A stretch of DNA of 64,000 bases from Diploscapter coronatus. Its lineage: Eukaryota; Nematoda; Chromadorea; Rhabditida; Rhabditidae. The notes below the pieces were generated by a model that was given only the letters and a program-made list of their open reading frames with translations, searched no databases and had not been told where the DNA came from. The stretch lies in contig OZ038422.1 in assembly GCA_964036155.1 (NCBI GenBank), positions 43,051,201 to 43,115,200 of the forward strand, read 5' to 3'. Below, in pieces: positions 25,807 to 37,100 of the stretch; position 1 is the stretch's first letter, and the number at the start of each line of letters is the position of its first letter. The position numbers and the translations under genes are program-made.

Positions 25807-27380
25807 TTAATGCCCTAACTCCTGCGAACCATTCAGACATTTCTGCTGTTTCGATTCTCGACAATCGGGACATGGAAGAGTAAAATACCAAGCTGTCCCA
25901 GTGGTACCTCTACAATTTGGCTCGACATCCACTCTAACTTCCACAGAATTTCCTAAAAATGACATTTTCTAACATTCGAAGAACTAGTCGAGAAATCAGG
26001 AGAGGAGGATTTATCCCTGAGACGTAGAACCAAGTAGTTGAAACTGGCCTATTTGGTTACTATCAACTAACCTTCAAAACTAATTGGAGCATATTTCTCT
26101 CCTTCTGTTCCAACACAACCACTATCGAATAGATACTGTCCCTCATATGACACAGTTATTCGGTCCTTTATTGTATAGGTTTCAAAAGAAAAGGTGATGT
26201 TAGCGGCCCTTGTGCCCATATTATATCGTCGAGTGACAGGAGTATCGGCTCCGGCGACTTGTTGTCCATCGCATTTAGAGCAGGATGTGGAGCAAGCAGA
26301 ATTGGCATCCGTATCACATTGAGACCCACAGGCTACTGGAAGCTCGGTGTTGAAACTAGCTTGTGAGCCGATGTTTTCACTGAAAATTTTTAAAAGAGAT
26401 TACTTATAGGAAGTGAGTTGTTCACTTTTCCCTATTTACCTCCTAGATTCTTCGAGATTTTTATAAATTTTCTAGCCAGTTTTTTTTTCGATATTTTTCA
26501 TGGGTTTTCTGTTTTTAATCATTTTACCTCGAAATCGAGTATGAAGTCCAGTCCACAATCGAACATGATCCAACAGTACTGTCCGAACACATTGCATCTG
26601 CCATTCTGACTTCCAATTGATAAACTTGGCTGTTATCCGTCAGCGTTCCAAGAAGACTAACGCCAGAATTTGTGATCATAGAAAGATTCAATGGGATCAC
26701 ATTTATTGTATTTGAATTGCCGAATCGGATTCCTATACTTCCGTTATTGTCTACCACTTGCCGCTTGACTCTGAAAATTAGCACGATGGTTAATTTCGCT
26801 ATGAAGTTTATAACAGATTTTTCCGGTGAAATTTCTCCGCACATATTTTTTGATAAAACTTCTTATGATGTTAGGAGGTCGAATTTTGTGGAAAAGTATG
26901 TTCAGATAAATTCGTTTGGAAAATGTTTTCGGGGAAATTTTTACGATCAAGTTTGTTATGATAGATTTCTTGGAGAAATTAATTATCGTGCTTGAAAATT
27001 TGGTTGGGTAGCTAATCTATAAGAAAAAAAACTCACCTTGCTTTGCCAGTGTTATCCGGTGGCAATCGTACAAAAAAATAACTTAATCGATTGGCTTCAG
27101 CAATCAATGAAGAATTATCAACCCTCAGACCCAGATCATTCAACATCGAGATATTAACAAAAAGTGGGGCTTGTTCAGGTAGACCGGACTTTAGTGAGTC
27201 AGCCGAAATCTTGTAACTTCCATTAGGGAAAGTCGAGTTATCACTAATTATATCATCCAACGATGGACCGTTATTTCCACCTTTTCTAAGAACTAATACC
27301 AAAGTGACTGTAATAGCAGCGGCAATGATAAGTATGAAAATTAGAACGGAAATGCAAATACAACACTTTTTCCTATTCAT
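25807..27380 (-). CDS. Type II membrane protein, novel, cysteine-rich
   Basis: Four exons (27,380-27,037; 26,770-26,528; 26,379-26,072; 25,952-25,807) give 346 residues. A short basic/Cys N-terminus (MNRKKCCIC) is followed by a hydrophobic segment at about residues 10-35 (VLIFILIIAAAITVTLVLVL) and then RKGG, indicating an N-in, C-out single-pass protein. The ectodomain has several N-glycosylation sequons (NST, NGS, NIS, NSS, NLS), a dibasic run RVKRQ at the first exon junction that could be a furin-type cleavage site, and cysteine clusters (CGSQCDTD, CSTSCSKC, CPDC). I recognise no named family. Its promoter block is homologous to those of the neighbouring F-box/kelch genes although the proteins are unrelated. 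Confidence 0.8.
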
Positions 27381-27554
27381 ACTAGCTAGATTGGCAAGCA
27401 AATCGTTCTTGGTTATTGTGCAGGCTATTTAGGGCGTGTTAGGTTTAAGTTGCACTTGGGTTACGGTAAGTAGAACTGCACGAAATAGGAAAGATTTATT
27501 CAATCGGGTTGAAATACAATAAAAGGTAAAACGGAGTAAAATAAGAAGGAAGTC

Positions 27555-27640
27555 GCTTTATATATGGTTCCGCCCTCTAATAATTCCATCTTGGGGTTTA
27601 CATCTCTGGAAGGACTCTCTCAACCTTTCAGAATAAGTCA
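27555..27640 (-). promoter_or_regulatory. TATA promoter shared with kelch genes
   Basis: Read on the minus strand, this block contains the sequence agagggcgga, then catatataaagc, about 180 bp upstream of the membrane-protein ATG at 27,380. The same GC element and TATA box at the same spacing occur upstream of the F-box/kelch genes at 29,095-29,118 and 41,159-41,183, together with further upstream similarity around ccagagatg. Confidence 0.7.
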
Positions 27641-29039
27641 TTGGTGACAGTTATGAAATTTTTATAGGATTATTCGGTTGAAGCGATAAGAGTTGAGCCA
27701 TAAATTTCCCTTTGTTTGAAATTTTCAGATGTAAGCATTTCACGAATTCGTTATATCTTGCACGTCAATTGATAAGACTGGCATTAAAAATATTTGTCAT
27801 TTGTTTACATATTGCTAATTCCGATGAAGCCACAAGAATTTTATGGACAATGTAAACAACGTCCTCAAATGGTCGAAATTGATGTATACAGTATACTACT
27901 AATATCGATGTTACGTTCAGTTAAAAAAACCTTTCAAACGGCTTATAATCTGCATGAGCAAAGTCGTATTTTGGCCGTACACTTCCCTTATTAATTAAAA
28001 CTCCATAACGCTGTCATCACCTTATCAGCAACGCACTTCTTTTGCAATTTTTCTCTTTATAAATGACACATCACATTGCAGCTAACTTCCAATGAATCAG
28101 CTCTTGAATACTCGTTCCCACAGGAATTTTTGGACAAGAAATATAAAATAGCATTGATAAAATTAGATGGTAATATCAGGGCTTAAAAGTTTGGCCCAAA
28201 TGCCGGCCTGGTCCTAATAACCCAGGCCTGGATCTGGCTAGGTTTTTATCATACAAATATTTGATATATTCCAAGTATATGAATGCTAACGAGCTGGACC
28301 ATATAGAGCAGGTATATAGAGGTAATCGCGAGCGCTGAGCACAAATTTGATATTCATTTTCAGCGAAAACGTGTTCTAGACAGGGGTGGGCCGGGATCGA
28401 CTTTTGAGTTTTTCTCTCAAATAAAAAATAAAAAATTGATATGTAGTAACCTGATATCAGATATACACAGAAGTGACGATGATAATAAATCACTCATTCC
28501 TCAAACTTGGTGTTGATGTGATTGACTCTGACCATGTCATTATTTATAACAGTAAAGGTTATAAAGAATGTGTACAGCTAAAAATAATTGAAAATAATCA
28601 CCTGTTTGCCGTTGAAATTCACAAATCATTTCAATTTCTTCCTTGGTAACCGAATATTTTCTGCTGTTTGGTTTCGCAGTAAAATTTCTCTATTAGAAAC
28701 TTCTTATTAAAAAAGTTGATTCTACTATCAAAATAACGAGCTCGAATTAAAATTGCTAAACTTTGTTTTTATATACTTCAATATAATAGTGTATATTTTC
28801 CCAACCAAATATTTCGATGTGTATGAAAATTATACCCACTAATTTTGAAGTGCTTGTTCCGATCTAAATGCAAAAAAACCCCGAAGAAACGACGTTAAGT
28901 ATGAGTTTCAATGTGTTAGCAAATTTTCATGCCTTTTTGCGTTTCCAAGGGATAAAATAAAGGGAGATAAAGTACCGTGGTTAGTTACTTGCAATATTTC
29001 ACAACATTGAGGAGAGGAGTTTCATTACCTCAAACCTAT
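27641..29039. other. Intergenic between divergent promoters
   Basis: AT-rich DNA between the minus-strand membrane-protein promoter and the plus-strand F-box/kelch promoter. A short GC-rich palindromic patch occurs near 28,190-28,240 (ggcctgg paired with ccaggcc). No coding exon was recognised. Confidence 0.5.
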
Positions 29040-29118
29040 TCTGCAAAGCTTGAAAATCTTTCCCAGAGATGCAGATATCAGGGTGAGATTGTTAGAGGGC
29101 GGAGTCATATATAAAGCA
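29040..29118 (+). promoter_or_regulatory. TATA promoter of F-box/kelch gene 1
   Basis: TATATAAA at 29,108-29,115, preceded by the GC-rich box agagggcgga. It lies about 290 bp upstream of the ATG at 29,405. A 5' untranslated intron from about 29,287 (aaaaag|gttaga) to about 29,390 (ttgtttag) is plausible. The block matches the promoter of the inverted copy near 41,160 over well over 100 bp, including transcribed sequence. Confidence 0.7.
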
Positions 29119-29404
29119 GCGCCCTTACTTGTCACTCCACTTCGTCTATTTTATTTCATCTTTTATTTTATTTAAAAATAATCATTTTCTTTTCATTGTC
29201 CGTTGCCTCTTTTCTTCTTCTCGCTCTTTTTGTCTCTTACTCAGCAGCGCGCGATGAGAGGAGGCGAGATAGTAGCAGCGAAAAAGGTTAGAGTAAATTA
29301 AATCCTATGTACCTCGTGGCAGGTCATAACTGCAATCAATACTCTTTTATACTATTTCCATTTTGAAATAATACTACGGTGATTGTTTAGGTCTCTTAAC
29401 AAAG

Positions 29405-31862
29405 ATGTTGGCCAATTTACCAGTGGAAATTATATTGTTGATCTGCGAATATCCCGAGTTTAAAGACCTGGGACAATTGGCCTGGACTAATAAACGGATG
29501 ATGCAAATAATCAAGAAACATCTGCCGATGGCGCTCGAGAGGAAAACTTTATTCTGTCGTAGGAAATATTTCTTGTATCTAACAAAGAATTGACCGGACG
29601 AATGGCAGTGTGATAGCCGCCCGGCTACCGCTCGCAAGCCGGGCGGCTATCACTGCCATTCGTCCGGTCAATTTTTCTGAGAGTAAGCGAAAATTAATTC
29701 TAGTATTTAGTATACTATCAAAACGACTATATTTCTGAAGGAAGAATTTGTCTATTTGATTCACATACTCATTCTGTTGAGCAGATTGCGAGATTTACTA
29801 ATGATTTTCAACCATATGAAGTAGCAACTACAAAAGATAAAGTAGACTATTTTATTTGCCATTGCCAATTTTGTAAATTTTAGATTTTCGCAATTAGATC
29901 CTATAACAAATCATTTGAAATATTCGATCTGAATACTCGAAAAATCACTAGAGGTAGCATTATAAAAGTCAATAGATTGGTTTAGTTTTATTGCATTCTT
30001 TTTAGGACCAGATCCTCTTGAATGGAGTAATGGCAGATCTGTCGATTATTTCAAAGACAAATTTTATTATTTGGATAGATGCACGAATCAAGTTGATGTA
30101 AGAGGATCGAATGAAAGTCCATGAAATAATTTATTCAGGTTTTAATAGACGGAAAATGGCAAACAGGACCTGCTTTTCCTCTTCCAATTATACTTGCTCA
30201 AACAATAACATGCGACGGAATTTTATACGGTCACATTATAGCATATTCATTATTGTAATCATAGATATTCAGTCATTGATGGATGGAATAGAAAGATATA
30301 TCGATTATCAGACGATGAACGGGAATGGATTGAAGTTGGAGAGATTCCAGAAAGACGAGGTTATTTCGGAGTTGCGTTGTTAAATGGAAAAATTTACATA
30401 ACTGGGGGATACCGGTTGTTAATTTTGTATGATAAATAATATATTATTATATATTTAGTCATCCTAATGTATTCAAATCCTGTTTGTGTTTCGACCCCTC
30501 AGCTCCAGTTGACAGTCGAATTTCTCGAATCGCTGATATGAATTATGCAAGACATTATCATTCGCTTGTTGTCGCTAACAGGAAATTACATGCAATCGGA
30601 GGGTGAGTTGAGATTTTGCATATCTTTGTACGGAATAGTTGTTAACTTAGATTTCAAAAATATTGTATGGGAAATTTTTGTAATTCAATCGAGGAATACG
30701 ATCCACAAACGAATAAATGGCGCGAAGTCGGAGAAACTTTGCAAAAAATGCTATTTTATCGTAAGAAATCATGTTCAAAGCTAAGTAAGAGACTTGGAAA
30801 CGATTCGTAATAATTTAGTTTATTATCGAAATAATGAAGGAAGAATATGCTTGTTCAATTCATATACCTGCTCAGTCAAAGAGATTGCTAAATTCTATTA
30901 TTATAAGCCATACGAAGTAGCAACTATACAGAATAAGGTTAATTCTTATGTTCGTTATTTTGAATAATTTCTTGGACTTCAGATTTTTGGAATTAACTCA
31001 TCTAACAAGTCATTTGAAATATTTAACCTGAATACTCGACAAATTTCAAGAGGTCTTATCACCAAATTCATGAATAATCGATTTAAATAATGTTACAGGT
31101 CCAGATCCTCCTGAATGGCGTAGATATGCATCTGTCGCTTACTTCAAAGACAAATTGTATTATTTGGGTGGATGGGATTCTAAAACAAGGAAAGATACGA
31201 ATCAAGTTGATGTAAGAAGATCGCATGAAAGTCCATAAAATAGTTTATTCAGGTTTTAATAGATGGAGAATGGGGAACAGAACCTATATTTCCTCTCCCA
31301 ATTAGTTGTGCTCAAGCAATAACATGCGATGGAATTTTATACGGTCACATTGTAGCATTTTCATTATTGTAATCATAGATATTCAGTTATTGATGGAAAT
31401 GATAGTAGAAAGATATATCGATTATCAGACGATGAACGGGAATGGATTGAAGTTGGAGAGCTTCCAGAAAAACGAACTTATTTTGGAATTGCATCGCTAA
31501 ACGGGAAAATTTACATAACTGGAGGATGGAAGATGTTAATTTTGTATGATAAATAATATATAGTTATATATTTTAGTGGTGTTGATGCATTCAAATCCTG
31601 TCTGTGTTTCGACCCCTCAGCTCCAGTTGACAGTCGAATTTCTCGAATCGCTGATATGAATTATACAAGATATTATCATTCGTTCATTGTCGCCAACGGG
31701 AAATTGTATGCAATCGGAGGGTGAGTTGAGATTTTCCATATCTTTGTACGGAATATTTGTTAACTTAGATTTCAAAAATCTTCATGTAAACAATGTTTTA
31801 ATTCAATCGAGGAATACGTTCCACCAACGAATAAATGGCGTGACGTCGGAAAAATGATATAA
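29405..31862 (+). CDS. F-box/kelch protein 1, two kelch modules
   Basis: Probable substrate adaptor of an SCF ubiquitin ligase: the F-box would bind Skp1 and the kelch propeller the substrate. Exons: 29405-29558, 29711-29841, 29884-29953, 30006-30097, 30139-30229, 30273-30414, 30459-30602, 30651-30760, 30819-30937, 30983-31052, 31099-31211, 31253-31343, 31387-31534, 31577-31720, 31769-31862; 570 residues. Residues 1-51 are the F-box (LPVEIILLICEYPEFKDLGQ, AWTNKRMMQIIK). Two repeats of a 7-exon module follow, each with double-glycine kelch turns (YYLGGW, YITGGW, HAIGG) and conserved blade segments (EGRICLFNS, KSFEIFNLNTR, CFDPSAPVDSRISRIADMNY, SIEEYDPQTNKW). Module 1 has lost the GG of its first blade (YYLDRC). 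Introns are 40-60 nt except intron 1, which carries a GC-rich hairpin. Confidence 0.88.
29589..29672. repeat. Near-perfect 36-bp GC-rich hairpin in intron 1
   Basis: Left arm 29,589-29,626 and right arm 29,637-29,672 are reverse complements except for an extra TG in the left arm; the loop is 10 nt (accgctcgca). The arms run from attgaccggacg to gccgcccggct. The hairpin is far more GC-rich than its AT-rich surroundings. The inverted paralogue has no hairpin at the equivalent intron (40,686-40,732), so it is an insertion. It could be a fold-back transposon or a small-RNA precursor. Confidence 0.9.
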
Positions 31863-32914
31863 AATAAAACTTGATTATAATCTCAGATTTCATATAGAAA
31901 TTTTGTTCAATAAAATGTGAAATAATAATTTAATTTCAATGCACATGATACAGACAACTCTCGAAGACATGCAGAATTGATGAGGGATAATTGCAACTGA
32001 AATAAATATTCCTTTTAATCAGGGTTGTACGAGCTGAACTTCGAACTGTCTAGAAGTTCAGTTAAGTTCAAGTTCGATTTTTTCGAGCTTCAGACAGCCC
32101 TGACCCTGTCATTTATTCTCCATTATTTTCGACAATGTCACTATCAGATAATTAAATTTTTGTTTTAAATGTGGTCGAATAAATTCAAGAAAAACAATAA
32201 CTAATTGATAGCATATCGAAAATTGATCAGCTATGTTAACACACCCCTCGAAAATGTTCATTCTGAAGTGAATTATTCCGGAAAGCACGGTAATTAGTGG
32301 TCATTTTCGAGAAAAAACGTATCTCAAAATTTGTCGAGTTCAGCCCTCGTAATATTTACCGTTGTGTTTGTTGTAGGTGACCCAATATTATTGGCTTAAC
32401 TCTCAAAATTGAAATTTTGATTTTTGGACCACCAATTTTGGTGCAATGGTAATGTTATTGATCTCCCCATCTTTGTGATTAGAGCCCATGGGTGTATTCA
32501 CCCATATGGGTTTGGTTCAGTTCCGGGACACTTTTGCAATTGGTCGAACCCCCTTTGACAGTTGTCCTGTTTATTCGTGGAATGGCTCTTAATGCTCAGA
32601 ATGACTGCCCGTCTTATGCTTCATCTTCTTCCCTAGCATGTGAGTCAGAAATTCGAAAACTTGCGTATTTGTAATCTTTATGGTTTATTATGCTATGACC
32701 TTCCTATCAAAAGTCAGATAACATTGATGTCATCATTTTGCGTTTCTTTTCGAATTCCTTATCACTCGCTGGGTGCATTTTCTCTCTGCATTGTCATTGG
32801 CAGATTTAGTCATTCGGCATTTCATCGAGTGCACGTTGCCATATTTATTCACGCCTTTTCATTACGAATCTAGTATTTGTTTGGATATTATTTTAACCGA
32901 GGACAATATTTTCA
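31863..32914. other. Intergenic, kelch gene 1 to H2A variant
   Basis: Sequence just after the kelch stop resembles that after the inverted paralogue's stop (31,863-31,975 versus about 38,400-38,514 reversed), so the duplication extends into the 3' flank. A CAGGG-ended fold-back element lies at 32,020-32,102. A short palindrome (cccatgggtg / cacccatatggg) occurs near 32,488-32,513. No other gene was seen. Confidence 0.5.
32020..32102. repeat. CAGGG-ended fold-back element (hAT-MITE-like)
   Basis: Begins cagggttgtacgagct and ends agcttcagacagccctg. The two ends are imperfect inverted repeats, with internal gaacttcgaact / agttcaagttcg pairing. CAGGG termini are typical of hAT-superfamily non-autonomous elements. 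No convincing 8-bp target-site duplication was seen. Confidence 0.5.
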
Positions 32915-33632
32915 ATGGTGAAAAAGACAAAAATTGCGAAGGCCTTTAATCTGGACATTACAACAGTTGGAGATAAATCATTGCCTGAAATTGAGGAAGA
33001 GGAATTGCAAAGAAGGAGAAAAACCAAGAGGGAAAGCAAATCCGAGAGGGCAGGCTTGGTTTTGCCTGTGGCTAGAACTTGGAGATATCTCAAGAGACAA
33101 CTCATCAAGAGACGAATCCGACTGGATGCTGCCGTAAGAACATTTTTATATCGTTTTCCTACGTTTCGAAGATATTCACTTTGACAAATAACCATCATTA
33201 TAATGAAGACCTTATAAGTTTTACAAAAGAGAGATGCATGCGACATTCACAACATGATTTCTAGATCTATTTGACAGCGGTTTTGGAATATCTTATAGCT
33301 GAAATGCTGTTGGTAGCTGGCGAGGCAGCCAGTGATAATGATGCAAAGAGAATTACTCCTAGGTTTCCTTTAAGATCTTCTGCATTTTTCAAATTTATTT
33401 CAGATTCGTATATCTGGCAGCTCAATTAGATGAAGAAATCCTTTCCTTGTTCAAAAATGTAATCATTCCGGATGCAGGAATTGTGCCCCATCCTAGCGTT
33501 TACTTTCCAAGTACACCTATCACAGAGGAGGAGATGAAGAAGAAACATAAAGTCGACAATCTCTTCTCATACCATTATTATTGTGTTCAAGTTGAGAAGA
33601 AGAAAATGTTGAAAAAGCTATCCCGAAAATAA
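32915..33632 (+). CDS. Divergent histone H2A variant with introns
   Basis: Three exons (32915-33133, 33265-33362, 33404-33632) encode 181 residues. Residues about 43-145 align with the H2A fold: [11 protein letters not shown] at helix 1, [19 protein letters not shown] in helix 2, [23 protein letters not shown], then a docking-like segment [14 protein letters not shown]. It differs strongly from canonical H2A: a 43-residue acidic/basic N-terminal extension, helix 1 much more basic ([10 protein letters not shown]), and a long charged C-terminal tail ending MLKKLSRK. The acidic-patch residues equivalent to E56, E61, D90, E91 and E92 remain, but E64 is replaced by Leu. Introns and an AATAAA overlapping the stop codon (33,628) indicate a polyadenylated, replication-independent gene. 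A germline or sperm role is only a guess. Confidence 0.85.
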
Positions 33633-34133
33633 ATCATTATCTTGAAAAAATGCATTTTATTATTTTTTTAGAAAAAAATACACATTTTAGGAAAGTCAAA
33701 AATGTAAAGAAAGAAATTTGATGATTTAGAATGTTGATCACAGAAAATGGTATTGCATATTGTCAGAGTTTGGCTTGACAATTCAAAATTCTAACCGATT
33801 ACCTAAATGGATGATTTATGTATTTAACAAGAAAATAATTATCAAAGTCAGTTAATTAACGACATGAGATGATTGGTTTGAATAGACAACGGTATGCAAT
33901 TTGGTGTACCTGTATCGCACGATAAAAGTCTTACAATCACAAGTAGGGAAATGTTCATCTGATAAGATAATAAATTGAAAAAACCAGGATATGCTAAGAG
34001 AAATTAAACTACTTTTATGATACTATGGATTACGGTAATTACAGCATGCTTACTCGTAAGTTTTGTTTTGTAAAATCTAATAGTTTCTATGATTTACAGA
34101 AATCCGGATAGTTATAAGTCAAATATAGTGAAT
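33633..34133. other. Convergent 3' flanks of H2A and SLC37 genes
   Basis: Short AT-rich intergenic stretch of about 500 bp between two converging genes. Nothing beyond likely 3' untranslated sequence was recognised. Confidence 0.5.
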
Positions 34134-37100
34134 TTACAATTCTGCAAGTCCTCCCTCCTGAACGGGCCTGCGTCGCACATCGATCACTTCAGAACCAGAC
34201 CCAGTCGGCGAGACGTCGTCGGATTCTGAAGGCGAGTCGTCAACGTCAGAATTCAAGGCGACATATTGCGAGCGACGGCGGTCGCGACATTCCTGCAATT
34301 TCAACACAAATAAATCTAAACACCGAAAGATGATTTAGCCTTTTGGAAAGCTTATTCAGCTTGAATAGGAAATTGTAATACTAAAAAGAGAGACTGAATA
34401 ACTTTCATCAGGTAAAAAAAAACATTTGAATGGAATTAGTAAGAATTGTCAGAGAAAGACTAGAAATCGAAGAAGTCAATTTTCAGCAACAAATGAAGAA
34501 TAAAATAATCTTTGATTAAACTATACCTTGTAAAGTAGTGGAACCAAGCAAAGGATTGTGCAAACGATCATGAACATGAAGCCATAGAAGATGGCCACCC
34601 ATCCGAACCACACCTCGATTGAGGGAATCAGCAGCTGCCCGAATGCAGCGCCCAAACTACCAGTTCCTAAAAAGTGAATCATTCCAAATTTATTCAACAA
34701 AACCCTACCATCAACAATGCCAGTTACGGTCGACAGAGCTTCGGCATTGCCTCGCAGTTCGGGACATTTGCCTTAAATAAAAAATAAATCAACTTGAAAC
34801 TAATAGATAACAAGTATTATTGATGCTCAACTCTTGGACTTGAATGGGAATGATTGAAACAATAAATATTCGAAAAGAAAACTTTCGCACGAATCTAACT
34901 CGATTTTGCGTAATTTAGAACATACCCAAATCTGCTGTAACGACACTCGAAATCATGTTTCCTGGGCCTGCCACGAAAAATCCGGCTAGAGACAGAATGA
35001 GTGCATTGACGAAATAGACAGGAGGCGAGACTGAAAAATGAATTATAAAATGTATAAGAAAAATAGGAAAAACAGACGCAATACCTGAGTACATGTAGAG
35101 AAAGATATTCGAGATCGCCAGCATTCCAACGATTATCGGAGTTCGAGTGGGGAAGTGGTCCTGAAATGTTATTTATGATCGATTTTCAACAAACTCGAAA
35201 GTTAAAATGACCAAGATGCGTAATTTATTACTGTTTTCATTTTCTGAAAGCTATGCAGAAGCCTTTTAAAAATTAGGCTACCAAATTTCAAGCTCTCATT
35301 TATTTCCCTAAAATGATAAATGCCAAATTACCGAAATAGCTCCAGCTATAATCGCTGCAATAATTCCTCCGACATCGTACCAAATCGAAAGAGCGTCGGC
35401 GTCAGCTTCTGACCAATGCATCGCACTGAAAATGGTCATATTTTTAGATTTTCATGAAAAATAACATAACTAAAGTGATAAAAATTTAGTATTTCAATAG
35501 ACATGATCTGATTTTAAATCTCTAACCTGCTCAAGTAGAACGGCAGCCAGAAGAAGAAACCATAGTTGACTAGTTTCAAGCATGCATATGCTAGCGAGTA
35601 CTGAAAATAATTAGAATGAAAATTGCAAATACACAATCACTTCTAGGAACTGTTCGTAACTTTGAGATGAAAATATAGATTAAAAAGAATAAAGAAAAAG
35701 TAAAAAAAAAATCTTATCTTGAATATCCAAATACGCTTTCAATTGTAAACTTATAAAGAACCATAAAGTGTTTACCGGAATAACGCCGGGCAAGAGCCAA
35801 GCCCGCCAGAAGTTGATGGGCCGAGGTCGTTCGAGATGGACTTCGATAACGCGGTGTTGCTCGTCGGGGACTTCTGCAGGTTCGGGAAGACCGACATCGC
35901 GAGGAGCTGATTTGAGGTAGAGCAGAACGAACAAGGCGCACACGAACAGAAGCACGGAGTTCACCGCGAAAGCGTACTGCAATCCATTTTTATTGAAACA
36001 ACAACTTTCATATAGTTTGACTTTAATGTATTGATAGAACATTTTTTTTCAAGATTCTGTAAAAATTAAAAGCGACTTTGAGGAGAATATACCAACCTGA
36101 TAGCCCAACAGAATGACTCGACTGGAGATGAGAGTTCCAACGATGTTCCCCACACTCGCACAGCCCGACCAGACACCGAGCACAACGCCTCGTGAGTTGT
36201 GTCCGAACCAGTTACCCACAATCGATATCTGAAAAATTATTTTAAAAAAATTAATGAAAAGATAGAATGTGTAATAAGCAATTTGATAGAAAATTCAAGG
36301 GTTTTTTTTCCTCGAAGAGTTGTGTATTTTAACCAGGGCTGGACCAAGTTGTTTTTGTCTTTGACTTTGAGTTTTTAAAACTTTAGTCTTTGACCAGCCC
36401 TGATTTCAGCATCTGTATTTCTAAATTCCCAATCGTCGTCTCTGTCAGAAAAGGGGTACGAAGATAATTCCATGGACTTGAGTTTGTAAAGAAGGTAAGA
36501 AAAACCTCAGCAGGCCAAGCGACGGACTGGAAGAGGCCGTTTGCGAGCCACAGAGACAAGTAGATGAACTTGGTGTACCAGTGCAGCAACTCGGTCACGT
36601 AGCCGAATATGAACACCTGAATTCGTCTTTGAAAATGAAAAAAAAGATAGTGTTGAACTCACAGAAATTGCAGATAGGGCCATTCCAATTGACAGAACCA
36701 CTTTTGGGTCGTACGTATCGCCGACAACTCCACCAAAGAATAGACCGATGGCGTAAGTGAAGAGGAATCCTCCATCCAGAAGAGCGAGGAATTCAGACGC
36801 TGCCTTAAATTAGAAAATCGTAAATATCAACTTTTAGCAGGATTTTCTCTTGCAAGTGTGGCTTCATTTTCAAGCAATAAAATTGCGCAGAATAGGGTCC
36901 TGTTATTGGTCCGGATAAAATTTGAATATATAAATATCCATCTCAATTGATCTCACCATCTATACAAAGACCAACAAATCAAAGCAGTAGTCCTTATAGA
37001 CAACTCATACAAATAAATTGTGATTGCCGAAAAATTGTGTCTTGATTTGAACTCAACAGTCCGAACCTGGACCAAGCATAGATTCACGAATAAAATCATC

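Noticed and set aside
30220..30280. Apparent conserved frameshift in every kelch module after ILYG
   Set aside because: A 43-nt phase-1 intron (gtcaca...attcag) closes the frame in each copy, so no programmed frameshift is needed.
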